Assembly: GCF_001468065.1 (NCBI RefSeq)
Contig: NZ_LNYZ01000008.1
Location: 1 to 64,000, forward strand
DNA length: 64,000 nucleotides
Direction of reading: 5' to 3'
From: Legionella steigerwaltii
GTDB taxonomy: Bacteria > Pseudomonadota > Gammaproteobacteria > Legionellales > Legionellaceae
The stretch's first letter is position 1, and each line of letters starts with the position of its first letter. Below, one piece after another: positions 37,111-46,552 of this stretch. Under the pieces are notes generated by a model, which was not told where the DNA came from, did no database searches, and saw nothing but the letters and a program-made list of their open reading frames with translations. A program made the position numbers and the translations under genes.

Positions 37111-38549
37111 TATTTCGCTCATGGTGTTTTGTGGTAATGTGTCTCTGCTCCATTGCAACGTTTAGTGCTCAACTTAAGTCCGTGGTATTAAAACAGCAAG
37201 GAAATCAAACGTCACTATTTCTAACAATCAATGGACCATTCACACATAAAGTGTTTTTTTTAAGTAATCCCGAACGAGTTGTAGTGGATTTAAAGGAAAC
37301 ACAATTAGCTGTAGATTTAAACCAACTGGGGTTAATCAATGGGTTAGTAAGACAAGTTCGCAGTGGACATTCTGATCCACGAACTTTAAGATTAGTTTTC
37401 GACGTGAACCAAAAAGTACAGCTCAGATCATCTCCTTGGAAACCAAGTGGAGCTTTTGGTGGTGTACGCGTTGATTTAATACATAGCGGTCGTCTTGCTT
37501 ATCCAACGGCAGTCAATATTCCCCAAAAAGCAGCGCCTGTATTACCCAAAAAATCCAGTATAAACAAGACACAACAGGCACGATTACCTGTAAAAATTGA
37601 ACCGAAACAGTCAACACACCCTATTTTAGCAAATAAACAGCCTATTAAAGTAAGTGGTAAGCCTTCGAATTTACGTGATGTGATTGTTGTTTTGGATGCA
37701 GGTCATGGAGGCAAAGACCCTGGGGCTCGAGGTCCTCATCGCAGCCGGGAAAAAGACGTTGTCTTGGCGATTACTTTGAAGTTAAAACAATTAATTGATA
37801 GGCAACCAGGAATGCGTGCAGTATTAACCCGTTCTGGGGATTATTATGTAGGACTAAGACAACGCCTGGATATTGCCAGAAAATATAATGGTGATGTATT
37901 TGTGGCCATCCACGCGGATGCATTTAATAACCCTCATTCAAATGGTGCTTCGGTATTTGCTTTATCGCAACGAGGAGCAACGAGTGAGGCTGCACGTTGG
38001 CTTGCAGAAAAAGAGAACTATTCAGAATTAGGTGGCGTGAACTTGGGTGATTTGGATGATCAAAATGGTGTTGTACGCTCGGTTCTGATTGATTTGTCAC
38101 AAACAGCTACGATTAATTCAGGATTGCAAATGGGGGGCCGAGTTCTAAATCAACTGGGTAATTTCACTAATTTACATAATAACAAAGTGGAACAAGCTGG
38201 ATTTGTGGTGTTGAAGTCTGCTGATATTCCTTCAATTTTGGTGGAAACTGGATTTATTTCAAATCCCATAGAAGAACGTAATTTAACAAACCCAAATTAT
38301 CAAGCACGCTTGAGTCAGGCAATTTTTCAAGGTATTAAAGGCTACTTCTGGGAAAATCCTCCTCATGGATCCCGAATCGAAGCAATGACAACGAATAATG
38401 TCCATTTGGTTCGTGCTGGGGAAACTTTACCTGCCATCGCTGCTCGTTATCATATTTCGGTCGCGGCCCTCCAATCCACAAATCATTTACGTGGTATTAC
38501 TCAGCTTAAGGCTGGACAAAAACTGGTGATTCCTCCGGCATGGGCATAA
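37107..38549 (+). CDS. amiB: N-acetylmuramoyl-L-alanine amidase (AmiB-type) with AMIN and LysM domains
   Basis: A periplasmic zinc amidase that cleaves septal peptidoglycan for daughter-cell separation. A signal peptide (about 1-20) precedes an AMIN domain (about 25-120), a linker, and the Amidase_3 catalytic domain: VVLDAGHGGKDPGARG (His ligand), VAIHADAFNNP and ILVETGFISNPIEE (catalytic Glu). A C-terminal LysM motif (VHLVRAGETLPAIAARYHIS) ends the 480-residue protein. It overlaps mutL by 10 bases. Confidence 0.95.
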   Translation: MIFRSWCFVVMCLCSIATFSAQLKSVVLKQQGNQTSLFLTINGPFTHKVFFLSNPERVVVDLKETQLAVDLNQLGLINGLVRQVRSGHSDPRTLRLVFDVNQKVQLRSSPWKPSGAFGGVRVDLIHSGRLAYPTAVNIPQKAAPVLPKKSSINKTQQARLPVKIEPKQSTHPILANKQPIKVSGKPSNLRDVIVVLDAGHGGKDPGARGPHRSREKDVVLAITLKLKQLIDRQPGMRAVLTRSGDYYVGLRQRLDIARKYNGDVFVAIHADAFNNPHSNGASVFALSQRGATSEAARWLAEKENYSELGGVNLGDLDDQNGVVRSVLIDLSQTATINSGLQMGGRVLNQLGNFTNLHNNKVEQAGFVVLKSADIPSILVETGFISNPIEERNLTNPNYQARLSQAIFQGIKGYFWENPPHGSRIEAMTTNNVHLVRAGETLPAIAARYHISVAALQSTNHLRGITQLKAGQKLVIPPAWA

Positions 38550-40186
38550 GAATTCAGCAATTACCACCGCTTATCGCAAATCAAATTGCTGCGGGTGAGG
38601 TCATAGAACGACCAGCATCGGTAGTGAAAGAACTCTTGGAAAATTCTTTTGATGCAGGTGCTGATACGATTACCATTGAAATAGGTTATGGTGGTTTGAA
38701 TCAAATTAAGATCAGTGATAACGGTATGGGAATCGTTGCTGAAGACTTGCCTTTAGCAATTGCTGCGCACGCGACGAGTAAAATTAGTTCACTTAATGAC
38801 TTATATGCGATTGATAGTATGGGTTTTCGTGGTGAAGCATTGGCCAGCATTGCTTCGGTAGCAAAAGTTACAATTAGCTCTAAACCAGAACAACAAGAAA
38901 CAGCAGCAATGTTGCGTATACAGGGTACAGAACGATCCATCACTCCCTGTGCTCGTAGTGTAGGAACTACAGTGGATGTGGTTGATTTATTTTTTAATGC
39001 ACCAGTTCGCAAACGATTTTTAAAAAGTGAAAAACTGGAATTTCAAGCAATAGAAACTGTAGTAAAGCGTTTTGCTTTAAGTGCACCTAAAATCGCGTTA
39101 ACACTAAGACATAATGGGAAACAGATTTTATCTTTGCCTGCAGCAACAAATGAACAAACTCGTTTAACACGTATAACCCGTATATTAGGAAGTACTTTTG
39201 TTAAAGAAGCAATTTATCTTGATGTAGAACATGGCGCAATGAAGCTCAGTGGCTGGATAAGTGGTCCTAATTTTCAGCGCAGCCAAAACGATCGATTGTG
39301 GGTTTATATTAACCAGCGCATGGTAAAAGACAAGTTGATTAATCAGGCCTTGAAGCAGGCTTATGATGGTTTGTTACATCCAGGTCGGTTTTCTGCTTGT
39401 GTGCTGTACTTAACAATGAACCATGCGGAAGTGGATGTGAATGTACATCCTACCAAGCATGAGGTACGCTTTCAGCAACCTCGGTTGGTATTTGATTTTT
39501 TTACTTCCCAATTGAGTGCTGCATTGCAGTCAAAAAAAGATATCAGCGAAGACACTTCATATAGGTTATTCGAACAGCCAAATCGAGAGCAAAGCCAAGA
39601 GATTTATGAACCCTATCCCAAATTGACTGGCTCAAGCAGAACTATTTATAACCTAGAACCTGAGCTGTCCTGGGTTCATTTAAATAATAGATATATTTTG
39701 GTGTTCATACAGCAGGAGCCTTATGTTGTAGACATAGTAGCCTTACATCAATATAGGTCGCAAGAACTAATCGCCCAGTTAGTTTTGCCTTTAACAAGTA
39801 GGCCTTTATTAGTGCCGATTCGTTATTCTCTTCCTCCCAAACTCCAAAACAACAAAGTGGAGTTGGAGCGGTGTCTTAGACAGTTAGGAATGAATCTTGA
39901 ATGGACGGGAGAGCATGAGGTCCTTATTCGTACTATTCCTCTTTGTATGCCCAATTTGGATTTGCGTTTGTTTCTAGATTCTATTGCTGAATGTGATGAA
40001 ATTGTTCAGAATCAATTGCTTGAATTACTAAATCAATCACAAACATTTGATCCTAGACTGTTGAGTCTTGAAGAAAAAATGGAATTAAATGAGTTATTAC
40101 TTAAAATATATAAAGATAAGGATAAGAAAGCTGGGTTATTTAAAGTATTAACACAAGAAGAGTGTAGAAAATTAGTGGATGTCTGA
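38540..40186 (+). CDS. mutL: DNA mismatch repair protein MutL
   Basis: MutL couples MutS mismatch recognition to strand excision. The GHKL ATPase motifs are all there: ELLENSFDAGADTITIEI, ISDNGMGI, HATSKI and GFRGEALASIASV. The N-terminal domain continues to about residue 330; the linker is short, and the total of 548 residues is at the small end. The C-terminal domain lacks the DQHAxxER and endonuclease motifs, as in E. coli-type MutL. A repeat separates it from miaA. Confidence 0.95.
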   Translation: MGIRIQQLPPLIANQIAAGEVIERPASVVKELLENSFDAGADTITIEIGYGGLNQIKISDNGMGIVAEDLPLAIAAHATSKISSLNDLYAIDSMGFRGEALASIASVAKVTISSKPEQQETAAMLRIQGTERSITPCARSVGTTVDVVDLFFNAPVRKRFLKSEKLEFQAIETVVKRFALSAPKIALTLRHNGKQILSLPAATNEQTRLTRITRILGSTFVKEAIYLDVEHGAMKLSGWISGPNFQRSQNDRLWVYINQRMVKDKLINQALKQAYDGLLHPGRFSACVLYLTMNHAEVDVNVHPTKHEVRFQQPRLVFDFFTSQLSAALQSKKDISEDTSYRLFEQPNREQSQEIYEPYPKLTGSSRTIYNLEPELSWVHLNNRYILVFIQQEPYVVDIVALHQYRSQELIAQLVLPLTSRPLLVPIRYSLPPKLQNNKVELERCLRQLGMNLEWTGEHEVLIRTIPLCMPNLDLRLFLDSIAECDEIVQNQLLELLNQSQTFDPRLLSLEEKMELNELLLKIYKDKDKKAGLFKVLTQEECRKLVDV

Positions 40187-40196
40187 GGGGAGTGGA

Positions 40197-40313
40197 ACCC
40201 ACCCCTACCCCTCTCCCACGAGGGGGAGAAGAGGGGATTCTCTTCTTAACATAAGTTAAGAAATATCCCTTCTCCCTATAAGGGAGAAGGTGCCCGCCAG
40301 GGCGGATGAGGGT
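40197..40313. repeat. GGGAGAGGGGTAGGGG-type intergenic repeat, copy B
   Basis: The modules seen at 31034-31139 recur here, each reversed in place: ACCCCTACCCCTCTCCCACG and CCCTTCTCCCTATAAGGGAG with GAAGGTGCCCGCC...GGATGAGGGTA. It lies between mutL and miaA. Confidence 0.85.
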
Positions 40314-40344
40314 ATGATTAAGACTTGTTTGGTTGAGACGATGA

Positions 40345-41283
40345 ATGGTTAAATTAATTTTTTGTTTGATGGGACCTACTGCCTCAGGGAAAACGGCCTT
40401 AGCTTGTGAATTGGTAACACGTTATCCTTTTGAAATTATTAGTGTCGATTCCGCAATGATTTATCGGGATATGAATATTGGAACTGCCAAACCAACTCTT
40501 CAGGAGCGACAAACTGCACCACATCATTTAATTGATATCAAAGATCCTATTGAGTCCTATTCGGCTGCTCAATTTTGTACTGACACTCTATCCTTATGCG
40601 AGGAGATTATCAAAAAAGGCAAAATTCCTCTACTCGTAGGGGGAACGATGATGTATTTTAATGCGTTACAAAAAGGCTTATCTACTTTGCCAGAAGCGGA
40701 GCCAATTGTGCGTCAGCAATTAGAAGATGAGGCTGCTTTATGTGGTTGGCCTGTTCTCCATCAAAAATTAGTACATATTGACCCTGAATCTGCTGCTCGT
40801 ATTCATGCGCATGATGCACAACGAATTCAGCGTGCATTAGAGGTATATTATTTGACTGGTAAAACATTATCTTCTTTTCTTAATCAGGAGCATGAAAAAC
40901 CTGATTATCATTTTGTGAACTTTATTCTTTTTCCTGAGCAAAGGGCATGGTTGCATGAACGTATTGCACAACGCTTTGATCAGATGTTAGTGGAAGGCTT
41001 TATTGAAGAAGTAAAACAGTTGCAGCAAAAATGGAATTTAACCATGAATTTACCCGCAATGCGTTGTGTAGGGTATAGGCAAGCACTTGAATATTTACAA
41101 GATGATACTGATTACTCCCTAATGCGTGAAAAAGGGATTGCTGCCACGCGACAATTGGCGAAACGTCAGTTAACTTGGCTTAGACATTGGGGCGAGGCTT
41201 TTTATTATGATCCACAAAATGAGTCTTTTCGCGATGAGATTATAGCGAAAATTGGGGAAATATTAGATAATCCTACCAAATAA
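40345..41283 (+). CDS. miaA: tRNA dimethylallyltransferase MiaA
   Basis: MiaA prenylates A37 of UNN-reading tRNAs, the first step toward ms2i6A. The P-loop GPTASGKTALA is at residues 9-19, followed by ISVDSAMIYRDMNIGTAKP, HHLIDIKDP, VGGTMMYFNAL and MRCVGYRQALEYL. The 312-residue length is standard. hfq, a common neighbour, is absent; a small zinc-ribbon gene follows instead. Confidence 0.96.
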   Translation: MVKLIFCLMGPTASGKTALACELVTRYPFEIISVDSAMIYRDMNIGTAKPTLQERQTAPHHLIDIKDPIESYSAAQFCTDTLSLCEEIIKKGKIPLLVGGTMMYFNALQKGLSTLPEAEPIVRQQLEDEAALCGWPVLHQKLVHIDPESAARIHAHDAQRIQRALEVYYLTGKTLSSFLNQEHEKPDYHFVNFILFPEQRAWLHERIAQRFDQMLVEGFIEEVKQLQQKWNLTMNLPAMRCVGYRQALEYLQDDTDYSLMREKGIAATRQLAKRQLTWLRHWGEAFYYDPQNESFRDEIIAKIGEILDNPTK

Positions 41284-41300
41284 GTTTTTAAAGGAACATC

Positions 41301-41495
41301 ATGTTAAAAGCTAAAAAAAAACCAGCGAGTACAGAAAAAAATTATGTGGTACATCGTAATGAATTACCTCTGAGTTGTCCAACGAAGGATATGGTGTTAT
41401 GGAACGCTCATCCTAAGGTTTATTTACCTATCGAAAAAACTGGAGTAGAAGTTTGTCCTTATTGTGGTTCGCGGTTTGTTTTACAGAATGATTAA
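41301..41495 (+). CDS. Zinc-finger (zf-CHCC) domain protein
   Basis: A 64-residue protein with the zf-CHCC pattern: LSCP, then AHPKVYLPI, then CPYCGSRFVL supply Cys-His-Cys-Cys ligands. The fold is related to the NDUFS6 zinc domain, but bacterial members are uncharacterised. It follows miaA by 17 bases (AAAGGA before its ATG) and overlaps the glycosyltransferase gene by eight bases. Confidence 0.88.
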   Translation: MLKAKKKPASTEKNYVVHRNELPLSCPTKDMVLWNAHPKVYLPIEKTGVEVCPYCGSRFVLQND

Positions 41496-42510
41496 ATCCA
41501 TTTGTATTGTACGTTTATCTGCATTAGGTGATGTTCTAATGGCTGTTCCGCTCATTAGAACATTACAAGCCAGTCTCCCACAAGCCAAATTGACTTGGAT
41601 CATTTCCAAGCCTGCTTTTGATTTGGTAGAAGGGATGGATGGTGTTGAGTTTATTCTAATCGACAAACCGAACAGTGTTGTAGACTATTGGCGCTTTAAA
41701 AAACAAATGAAAGGGCGTACTTTTGATGTGTTATTAGCACCACAAGCCAGTCTTAGGACAAATTTTCTCTATCCCCTGATCAGAGCAAAACGAAAAATAG
41801 GGTACGATGAGCATCGAGCGAATGATGCTCATGGTTTATTTGTTAATGAGCGCATTACTCCAGGTTTAGAGCATACTTTGGATGGTTTTTTGAAATTTGC
41901 TCAGGCCTTAGGAATAAAGGAACGTGTTATTCGCTGGGATTTACCTATTTCCCCTGCAGATTATGAATGGGCAGAACACCATTTACCAAAACAAGGTCCC
42001 ATCTTAGTCATTAATCCTGCAGCAAGCAAACCTGAACGCAGTTGGCCTGTTGATCGTTATATAGAAGTCTTACAGCGAGCTCAGGAACAATGGAATGTGC
42101 AAGTAGTTATAACTGGGGGGCCGATTGATTTTGATAAACATTTGGCAGAACAAATAGCTCAAGTTATTCCTGCAATCAATCTCGTTGGCAAAACCAAACC
42201 CAAACAGTTATTGGCGCTTATTAGCAAAGCGACCGTTGTTCTTTGTCCTGACACAGGTCCTTCACATATGTCTACTGCCGTAAACACCCCAGTTATTGCA
42301 TTGCATGCAGTGACTAACCCGCTTATTTCCGGCCCTTACCTTTTTCAACATTTAGTTGTTAACCGTTATCCTGAAGCAGCAGAAAAAATTCTGGGTTGCA
42401 AGCGAATTGAAGATGTTTGGGGACAGCATGTCCATGGTGAAGAGCCCATGCAATTGATTTCTGTTGATGAGGTCATGGAGAGGCTATCAACCGTTTTGGA
42501 TGATAAGTAG
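41488..42510 (+). CDS. Glycosyltransferase family 9 (heptosyltransferase-like)
   Basis: A GT-B enzyme of family 9, the family of the lipopolysaccharide heptosyltransferases WaaC/WaaF. The N-terminal IKSICIVRLSALGDVLMAVP, NPAASKPERSWPVDRY and the donor-site CPDTGPSHMSTAVNTPVIAL are characteristic. I start at the ATG at 41488, giving 340 residues. The acceptor is unknown; no other LPS core genes are adjacent, so assignment as WaaC or WaaF is not possible. Confidence 0.9.
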   Translation: MIKSICIVRLSALGDVLMAVPLIRTLQASLPQAKLTWIISKPAFDLVEGMDGVEFILIDKPNSVVDYWRFKKQMKGRTFDVLLAPQASLRTNFLYPLIRAKRKIGYDEHRANDAHGLFVNERITPGLEHTLDGFLKFAQALGIKERVIRWDLPISPADYEWAEHHLPKQGPILVINPAASKPERSWPVDRYIEVLQRAQEQWNVQVVITGGPIDFDKHLAEQIAQVIPAINLVGKTKPKQLLALISKATVVLCPDTGPSHMSTAVNTPVIALHAVTNPLISGPYLFQHLVVNRYPEAAEKILGCKRIEDVWGQHVHGEEPMQLISVDEVMERLSTVLDDK

Positions 42511-42528
42511 AGTCTACTGTATCACCGG

Positions 42529-42644
42529 AAAGCCATATTTGGCTCTTAAACGAACAATACACTGATAAATGCTCACATACTGATGTATGCTGCGCTTTCT
42601 CAACGTTTTGTTCGTTCAACCTGAGCTCAAAATCTGACTTTCCA
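42529..42644. repeat. Imperfect inverted repeat after the glycosyltransferase gene
   Basis: GGAAAGCCATATTTGGCTC near the left end is partly complementary to GAGCTCAAAATCTGACTTTCC at the right, and CGAACAA/TTGTTCG inside adds further pairing. It lies between convergent genes and contains no ORF. Confidence 0.6.
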
Positions 42645-42684
42645 CCAAGATTCAAGCATATCCCCCTGAACGGTTATGCTAAAC

Positions 42685-44433
42685 TCAATTAGAAAGAGCT
42701 AAGCTGCCCTGTTGTGTCATTTCGGCTTGTGTTTCAAATGATACGACATTCGGATGGAATTTCATTACTGTGGCGCGATGCGCAATACTAACCACCGTGG
42801 TGTTAGGTAGTTTCTCTTTTAAAAGACGATAGAGAAAATCCTCACTTGGCTCATCTAGTGAGGCAGTCGCTTCATCTAAAAATAGCCAATCCGGTTTCTT
42901 TAATAAGGCTCTGGCAAAAGAAATGCGTTGCTTCTGACCACGAGATAATCTTTTTGACCAGGTGTCTTCTTTTTCTAATTCTGGAATAAACTGTTCCATT
43001 TTTCCGCCAACAGCAAATAATACAGCTATATATTGTTCGTCAGTATACGTGTTGGTTAAATCAGGATAAGCAAGCACGGCCTTTAATGAATCTTGAGGAA
43101 TGATTGGTTCTTGAGGTAAAAAATAAGTTTTCTGATGTTGGGGAATCCGGATTTCGCCTGTTCCATAGGCCCAAGTGTTACGGGCTGCTTTGAAAAAAGT
43201 ACTTTTACCTGCTCCTGAAGGTGCTGTGAGTAGCGTATTTTCTCCAGGTTTAATTTCCAAATTTAAGTTGCGTATAATGTAGCCTGAGCTTGAGGCGCGT
43301 GGATAAGCAATGCTTAAATTTTTTACGGTTAAAGTACTTTCATGAGATTCATGGACATGAATATTTTTGGGACTTATTTCATCGCCTTCATTCTCCAACT
43401 CCTCTTCCAGATCGACAATTCGCTGGATACTGGTTTGATACTTTTTCAATGATGTGTAGGAATTAACGAACCAATTTAAGGCATTACTGACTTCATTGAA
43501 AGAAGCCCCGATTTGTACCAGTTGACCAAAATCGATTAATCCTGAGAAATAGGCAGGAGCAGCAAAAAGATAGGGTAATATATCGGCAAGATAACTATTA
43601 CTCATTTGAAAGGCGGAGACCTTTAAATCAACCCACATTTTCTGAAACGCATTTTGAGATACTTGCTCTAAATCATTTTCTAATACCTTTTGGTGATAAG
43701 GTTCCCCACATTCGAGGGCAATATTTTCAGATTCGTTATGAACGAATTCCAAATCCTTTCTAAATTTTGCCTCTAAAAGATCCTCCTTTTGATTAATCGT
43801 TGTTAAGGATTTGCCTAACATATGGGTAATCACGGCATTTACTAAGGCAACACCTAATGAAGCCCATACCAGATATCCTGGAATAATGAAGTTAACACCG
43901 AAAACCACTATTGTGAGCGTACCGCCAATAACCCATAGAGTGCCAATAAAGGTTACTAAGGTGAGTGTCGATCTGAGAAATTCAGTGCTTAACGAAAGGG
44001 TGTGCTCAACAAAGTGTTTAATGTTTCCTTGGATACGTTGATCTGGATTGTCGATATGTGGTGAAACACGCGCTAAGTCTAAATAATTTTTTTTCCCAAA
44101 GAGGTATTTATTAATGTACTTTGATGATAACCATGACCGCCACTTGATGGATAATGTATCGGTTAAATAATCCATTAAGGTGCTCATTCCAACAATAACT
44201 GCACTGGTTAGCGCGATGAGACCGCTATAAAAAAAGAACCCAGTCAGTTCTTTTGCCGTAAGGGCTGCCCAAAACCCTAAAAAACCCCAAGGCAAGCAAG
44301 CTGTTAACGCAACAATGGCAAGAATGCAAAAAACAATTCCTCCAAGCAAGAGCCATGCAGTTAATTTTTGATCGGAATTAATAAAATAATCACTAAATAA
44401 TTGAAACGCTTTTTTTCTGTAGGAAATGTCCAT
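42685..44433 (-). CDS. ABC transporter of the SbmA/BacA-YddA type (fused permease and ATPase)
   Basis: A 582-residue half-transporter: an N-terminal membrane domain of about six helices (residues 20-330) of the SbmA_BacA-like class, then an ATPase domain. Walker A is TAPSGAGKSTFF, the signature is SRGQKQRISFARAL, and Walker B is DWLFLDEATASLDE. This class moves peptides, vitamin B12 or similar compounds across the inner membrane. It lies 235 bases downstream of the UbiD gene on the same strand; cotranscription is uncertain. Confidence 0.88.
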   Translation of the reverse strand: MDISYRKKAFQLFSDYFINSDQKLTAWLLLGGIVFCILAIVALTACLPWGFLGFWAALTAKELTGFFFYSGLIALTSAVIVGMSTLMDYLTDTLSIKWRSWLSSKYINKYLFGKKNYLDLARVSPHIDNPDQRIQGNIKHFVEHTLSLSTEFLRSTLTLVTFIGTLWVIGGTLTIVVFGVNFIIPGYLVWASLGVALVNAVITHMLGKSLTTINQKEDLLEAKFRKDLEFVHNESENIALECGEPYHQKVLENDLEQVSQNAFQKMWVDLKVSAFQMSNSYLADILPYLFAAPAYFSGLIDFGQLVQIGASFNEVSNALNWFVNSYTSLKKYQTSIQRIVDLEEELENEGDEISPKNIHVHESHESTLTVKNLSIAYPRASSSGYIIRNLNLEIKPGENTLLTAPSGAGKSTFFKAARNTWAYGTGEIRIPQHQKTYFLPQEPIIPQDSLKAVLAYPDLTNTYTDEQYIAVLFAVGGKMEQFIPELEKEDTWSKRLSRGQKQRISFARALLKKPDWLFLDEATASLDEPSEDFLYRLLKEKLPNTTVVSIAHRATVMKFHPNVVSFETQAEMTQQGSLALSN

Positions 44434-44668
44434 TTTTTTATTCCATTTCTTTAAATTAGCGTACGTTCGGGATAAAGATTTTAATGAGTCAGAATCTCTG
44501 GAGCCGTGCGGGCTGAGTTCTTCAAGAATCGGCTGAATCCTTCAAGAGTTTCTGGATCGGATGCGTTTGGAATCGTCTCAAAGTTTTGGCACGACACTTT
44601 GACTATCATGCCAAGACTTCAAGACGACGTAAAGACAACCGCGTATTTCTGATTGGGAGGATGATTTA

Positions 44669-46045
44669 TCAGGTCATATAATCCATATATTTTTGCGTCG
44701 CTTTTTTATCGGGTTTTGTAAATACATACCCTGCAGAAGTAGGAACACGCGTTACATAAAACGTATCAATTTCGTCAAGATACTTAGTGGCATCAAATCC
44801 AATTTTTGAGCTAAGAGTGTGCTTTTTCGCAGACGGATCAAGCTTTGAACCCAGAGCACCATTGACCACTACAAGATCTCTTTCTGCTTGAAAACGTGTG
44901 GCTACGGCCCATTCAATTTGATTTTTGTCATCAATATCGATGTCATCATCGACGACAATGACAAATTTTATATCGTAATGGCATCCTAGGGCACAGCAAA
45001 TAACATTCTTCGCTTCTCCCAAATTCGATTTTTTCATTTTAACAACCATATGGTACCGACCTAACCCACCTGGAGTTAATCTTAAATCCAAAACATTGGG
45101 AAAATTTAATTGTATTCGTTCAAGCAAAGAAGCTTCTCGTGGTACTCCCCCTAATACTATATTTTCTAACCCTGAAGGATGATTTGTTTCAAATATGGGT
45201 TTTTGCCTATGGGTGATACAAAGAACGTGTATTACCGGTAGCATGGAGCTGCCGCTATAGTATTTAGGGAATTCACCAAAAGGTCCTTCTAAGGCTTTTA
45301 CTCCAGGAAGAATAATTCCCTCAATAGAAATTTCTGCTTCGGCAGGTATGAATACATTATTGGTGTACGATTTCACTGTAGATAATGGTCTACCCATGAG
45401 TGCACCAGCAATTTCCAACTCAGATTGATCGCGTGGCGCTATCATTTGAGAGGACATTTTAGTTAAGGGATCATGGCCAATTGTAATCGTGATAGGTAAA
45501 GGTAGCCCTTGACTTTCTGCATACTGATGATAGGCGTAAAGATCACGCGGCAACATCAATATACCTAACTTATCTGGTGCATGAACTTGCATGCGATTAA
45601 TTGAAGTATTCTGTTTGCCAGTTTGTAAATTTAAACCGTGTACTAATCCGGAGGTAATGTATGGCCCCGCATCCTTTTCATGATGCGTTACCACAGGAAA
45701 AAATTTTAACAGATCAATATTCTTATCAATCACTACTTGATGTACGGGCGCTTGTTCCTGATTTACAGGACTCCAGGGAATAGGATTATGCAAGGCTTTT
45801 GATATATGTTGTAACATTTCAGATTCATGTACATTCATGGCTTCAGCGGCCCAGCTGCGCTGGCCTAATATTCCTGCCACAATAGGGATTTCATATCCTT
45901 GAGGTTCAGGAAAGAAACACGCTTTTTTCCCTTCATACTGTTCTATCCAAGTCATTACTTCAAATTTTGGATTGATGCCGGTTTTGCAAACCATTAATCG
46001 TTCTGTGTTATAAAGTTGATCAAGCCAATCGCGCAAATTATTCAT
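44669..46045 (-). CDS. UbiD-family prenyl-FMN decarboxylase
   Basis: A 458-residue member of the UbiD family, which uses prenylated FMN to (de)carboxylate unsaturated or aromatic acids. The catalytic E-R-E set fits INRMQVH (Arg) and LEGPFGEFPKYYSG (two Glu). The middle contains the typical ITSG and NVFIPAEAEISIEG segments. Substrate is unknown. Its paired small gene lies 13 bases upstream in the same direction, so the pair forms an operon. The true ubiD of ubiquinone synthesis is usually longer and in other contexts; this looks like a specialised paralog. Confidence 0.87.
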   Translation of the reverse strand: MNNLRDWLDQLYNTERLMVCKTGINPKFEVMTWIEQYEGKKACFFPEPQGYEIPIVAGILGQRSWAAEAMNVHESEMLQHISKALHNPIPWSPVNQEQAPVHQVVIDKNIDLLKFFPVVTHHEKDAGPYITSGLVHGLNLQTGKQNTSINRMQVHAPDKLGILMLPRDLYAYHQYAESQGLPLPITITIGHDPLTKMSSQMIAPRDQSELEIAGALMGRPLSTVKSYTNNVFIPAEAEISIEGIILPGVKALEGPFGEFPKYYSGSSMLPVIHVLCITHRQKPIFETNHPSGLENIVLGGVPREASLLERIQLNFPNVLDLRLTPGGLGRYHMVVKMKKSNLGEAKNVICCALGCHYDIKFVIVVDDDIDIDDKNQIEWAVATRFQAERDLVVVNGALGSKLDPSAKKHTLSSKIGFDATKYLDEIDTFYVTRVPTSAGYVFTKPDKKATQKYMDYMT

Positions 46046-46058
46046 CAGTTAATCCCTA

Positions 46059-46346
46059 TTAATAATGTAGGCAGTCAAGAAAATGAACATTTTGAAATGT
46101 GTTGAAAGAACCGGTGGATGAGGTATCTTTGGGGGGGAGTGTTTCTTTGGATTGGACCGCAAAAAGTAATCCATACCCTGCATGTTCTTCTACGATGATT
46201 TGATAGTCATTGAGGATAATATCATGGCTCGCCAGAAATTGTTCTGGATTATCTAATAACAATTTTTTTAAACCCTCATTCTCTTTAACTTCATTAAGTA
46301 GGTTGGTTAATTTTTCTACGAACGAAGGTGATTGAATGTCTTGCAT
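46059..46346 (-). CDS. Small nitrile-hydratase-leader-like (NHLP) protein, possible RiPP precursor
   Basis: A 95-residue protein. Residues of the middle (NEGLKKLLLDNPEQFLASHD, then IILNDYQIIVEEHAGYGLLF) resemble the N-terminal nitrile hydratase alpha fold reused as a leader in NHLP-type RiPP precursors: a LL-x-(D/N)P motif, a helix, then a beta hairpin ending in hydrophobic residues. After LPP comes a short tail with Ser, Thr, Gly and one Cys (DTSSTGSFNTFQNVHFLDC). The metal-binding Cys cluster of real nitrile hydratase is absent. I start at 46346, six bases after GGGAG; 46352 is an alternative. It immediately precedes the UbiD gene. Confidence 0.65.
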   Translation of the reverse strand: MQDIQSPSFVEKLTNLLNEVKENEGLKKLLLDNPEQFLASHDIILNDYQIIVEEHAGYGLLFAVQSKETLPPKDTSSTGSFNTFQNVHFLDCLHY

Positions 46347-46552
46347 GCTCATCTCCCTATTCAGCAAGTATTATTACCTCTTTATCTTAGAGGGATTGAA
46401 TTGATTAGGACAATAATAGCACCTATTTCTGTTGCCCGTCCCATGATTTGAATCGTTTTTACGGTGGTCCTTAATTGATGCTAATATAATCTTATATGCA
46501 TTTTTAAATGTTTTACTTGAAAACGCGCATTGTCATTAACTTGGATTCATAT

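Noticed and set aside
38540..40186. MutL without the DQHAxxER motif as a defective protein
   Set aside because: E. coli-type MutL proteins that work with MutH also lack it; ATPase motifs are intact.
44511..44550. Two 20-base tandem direct repeats (GGCTGA...TTCAAGA) between the ABC transporter and UbiD genes
   Set aside because: Only two units at 16 of 20 identity, with no linked element; too little to call.
46470..46489. CTTAAT-like sequence before the LysR gene as a PmrA box
   Set aside because: The second half-site does not match and the sequence overlaps the likely -10.
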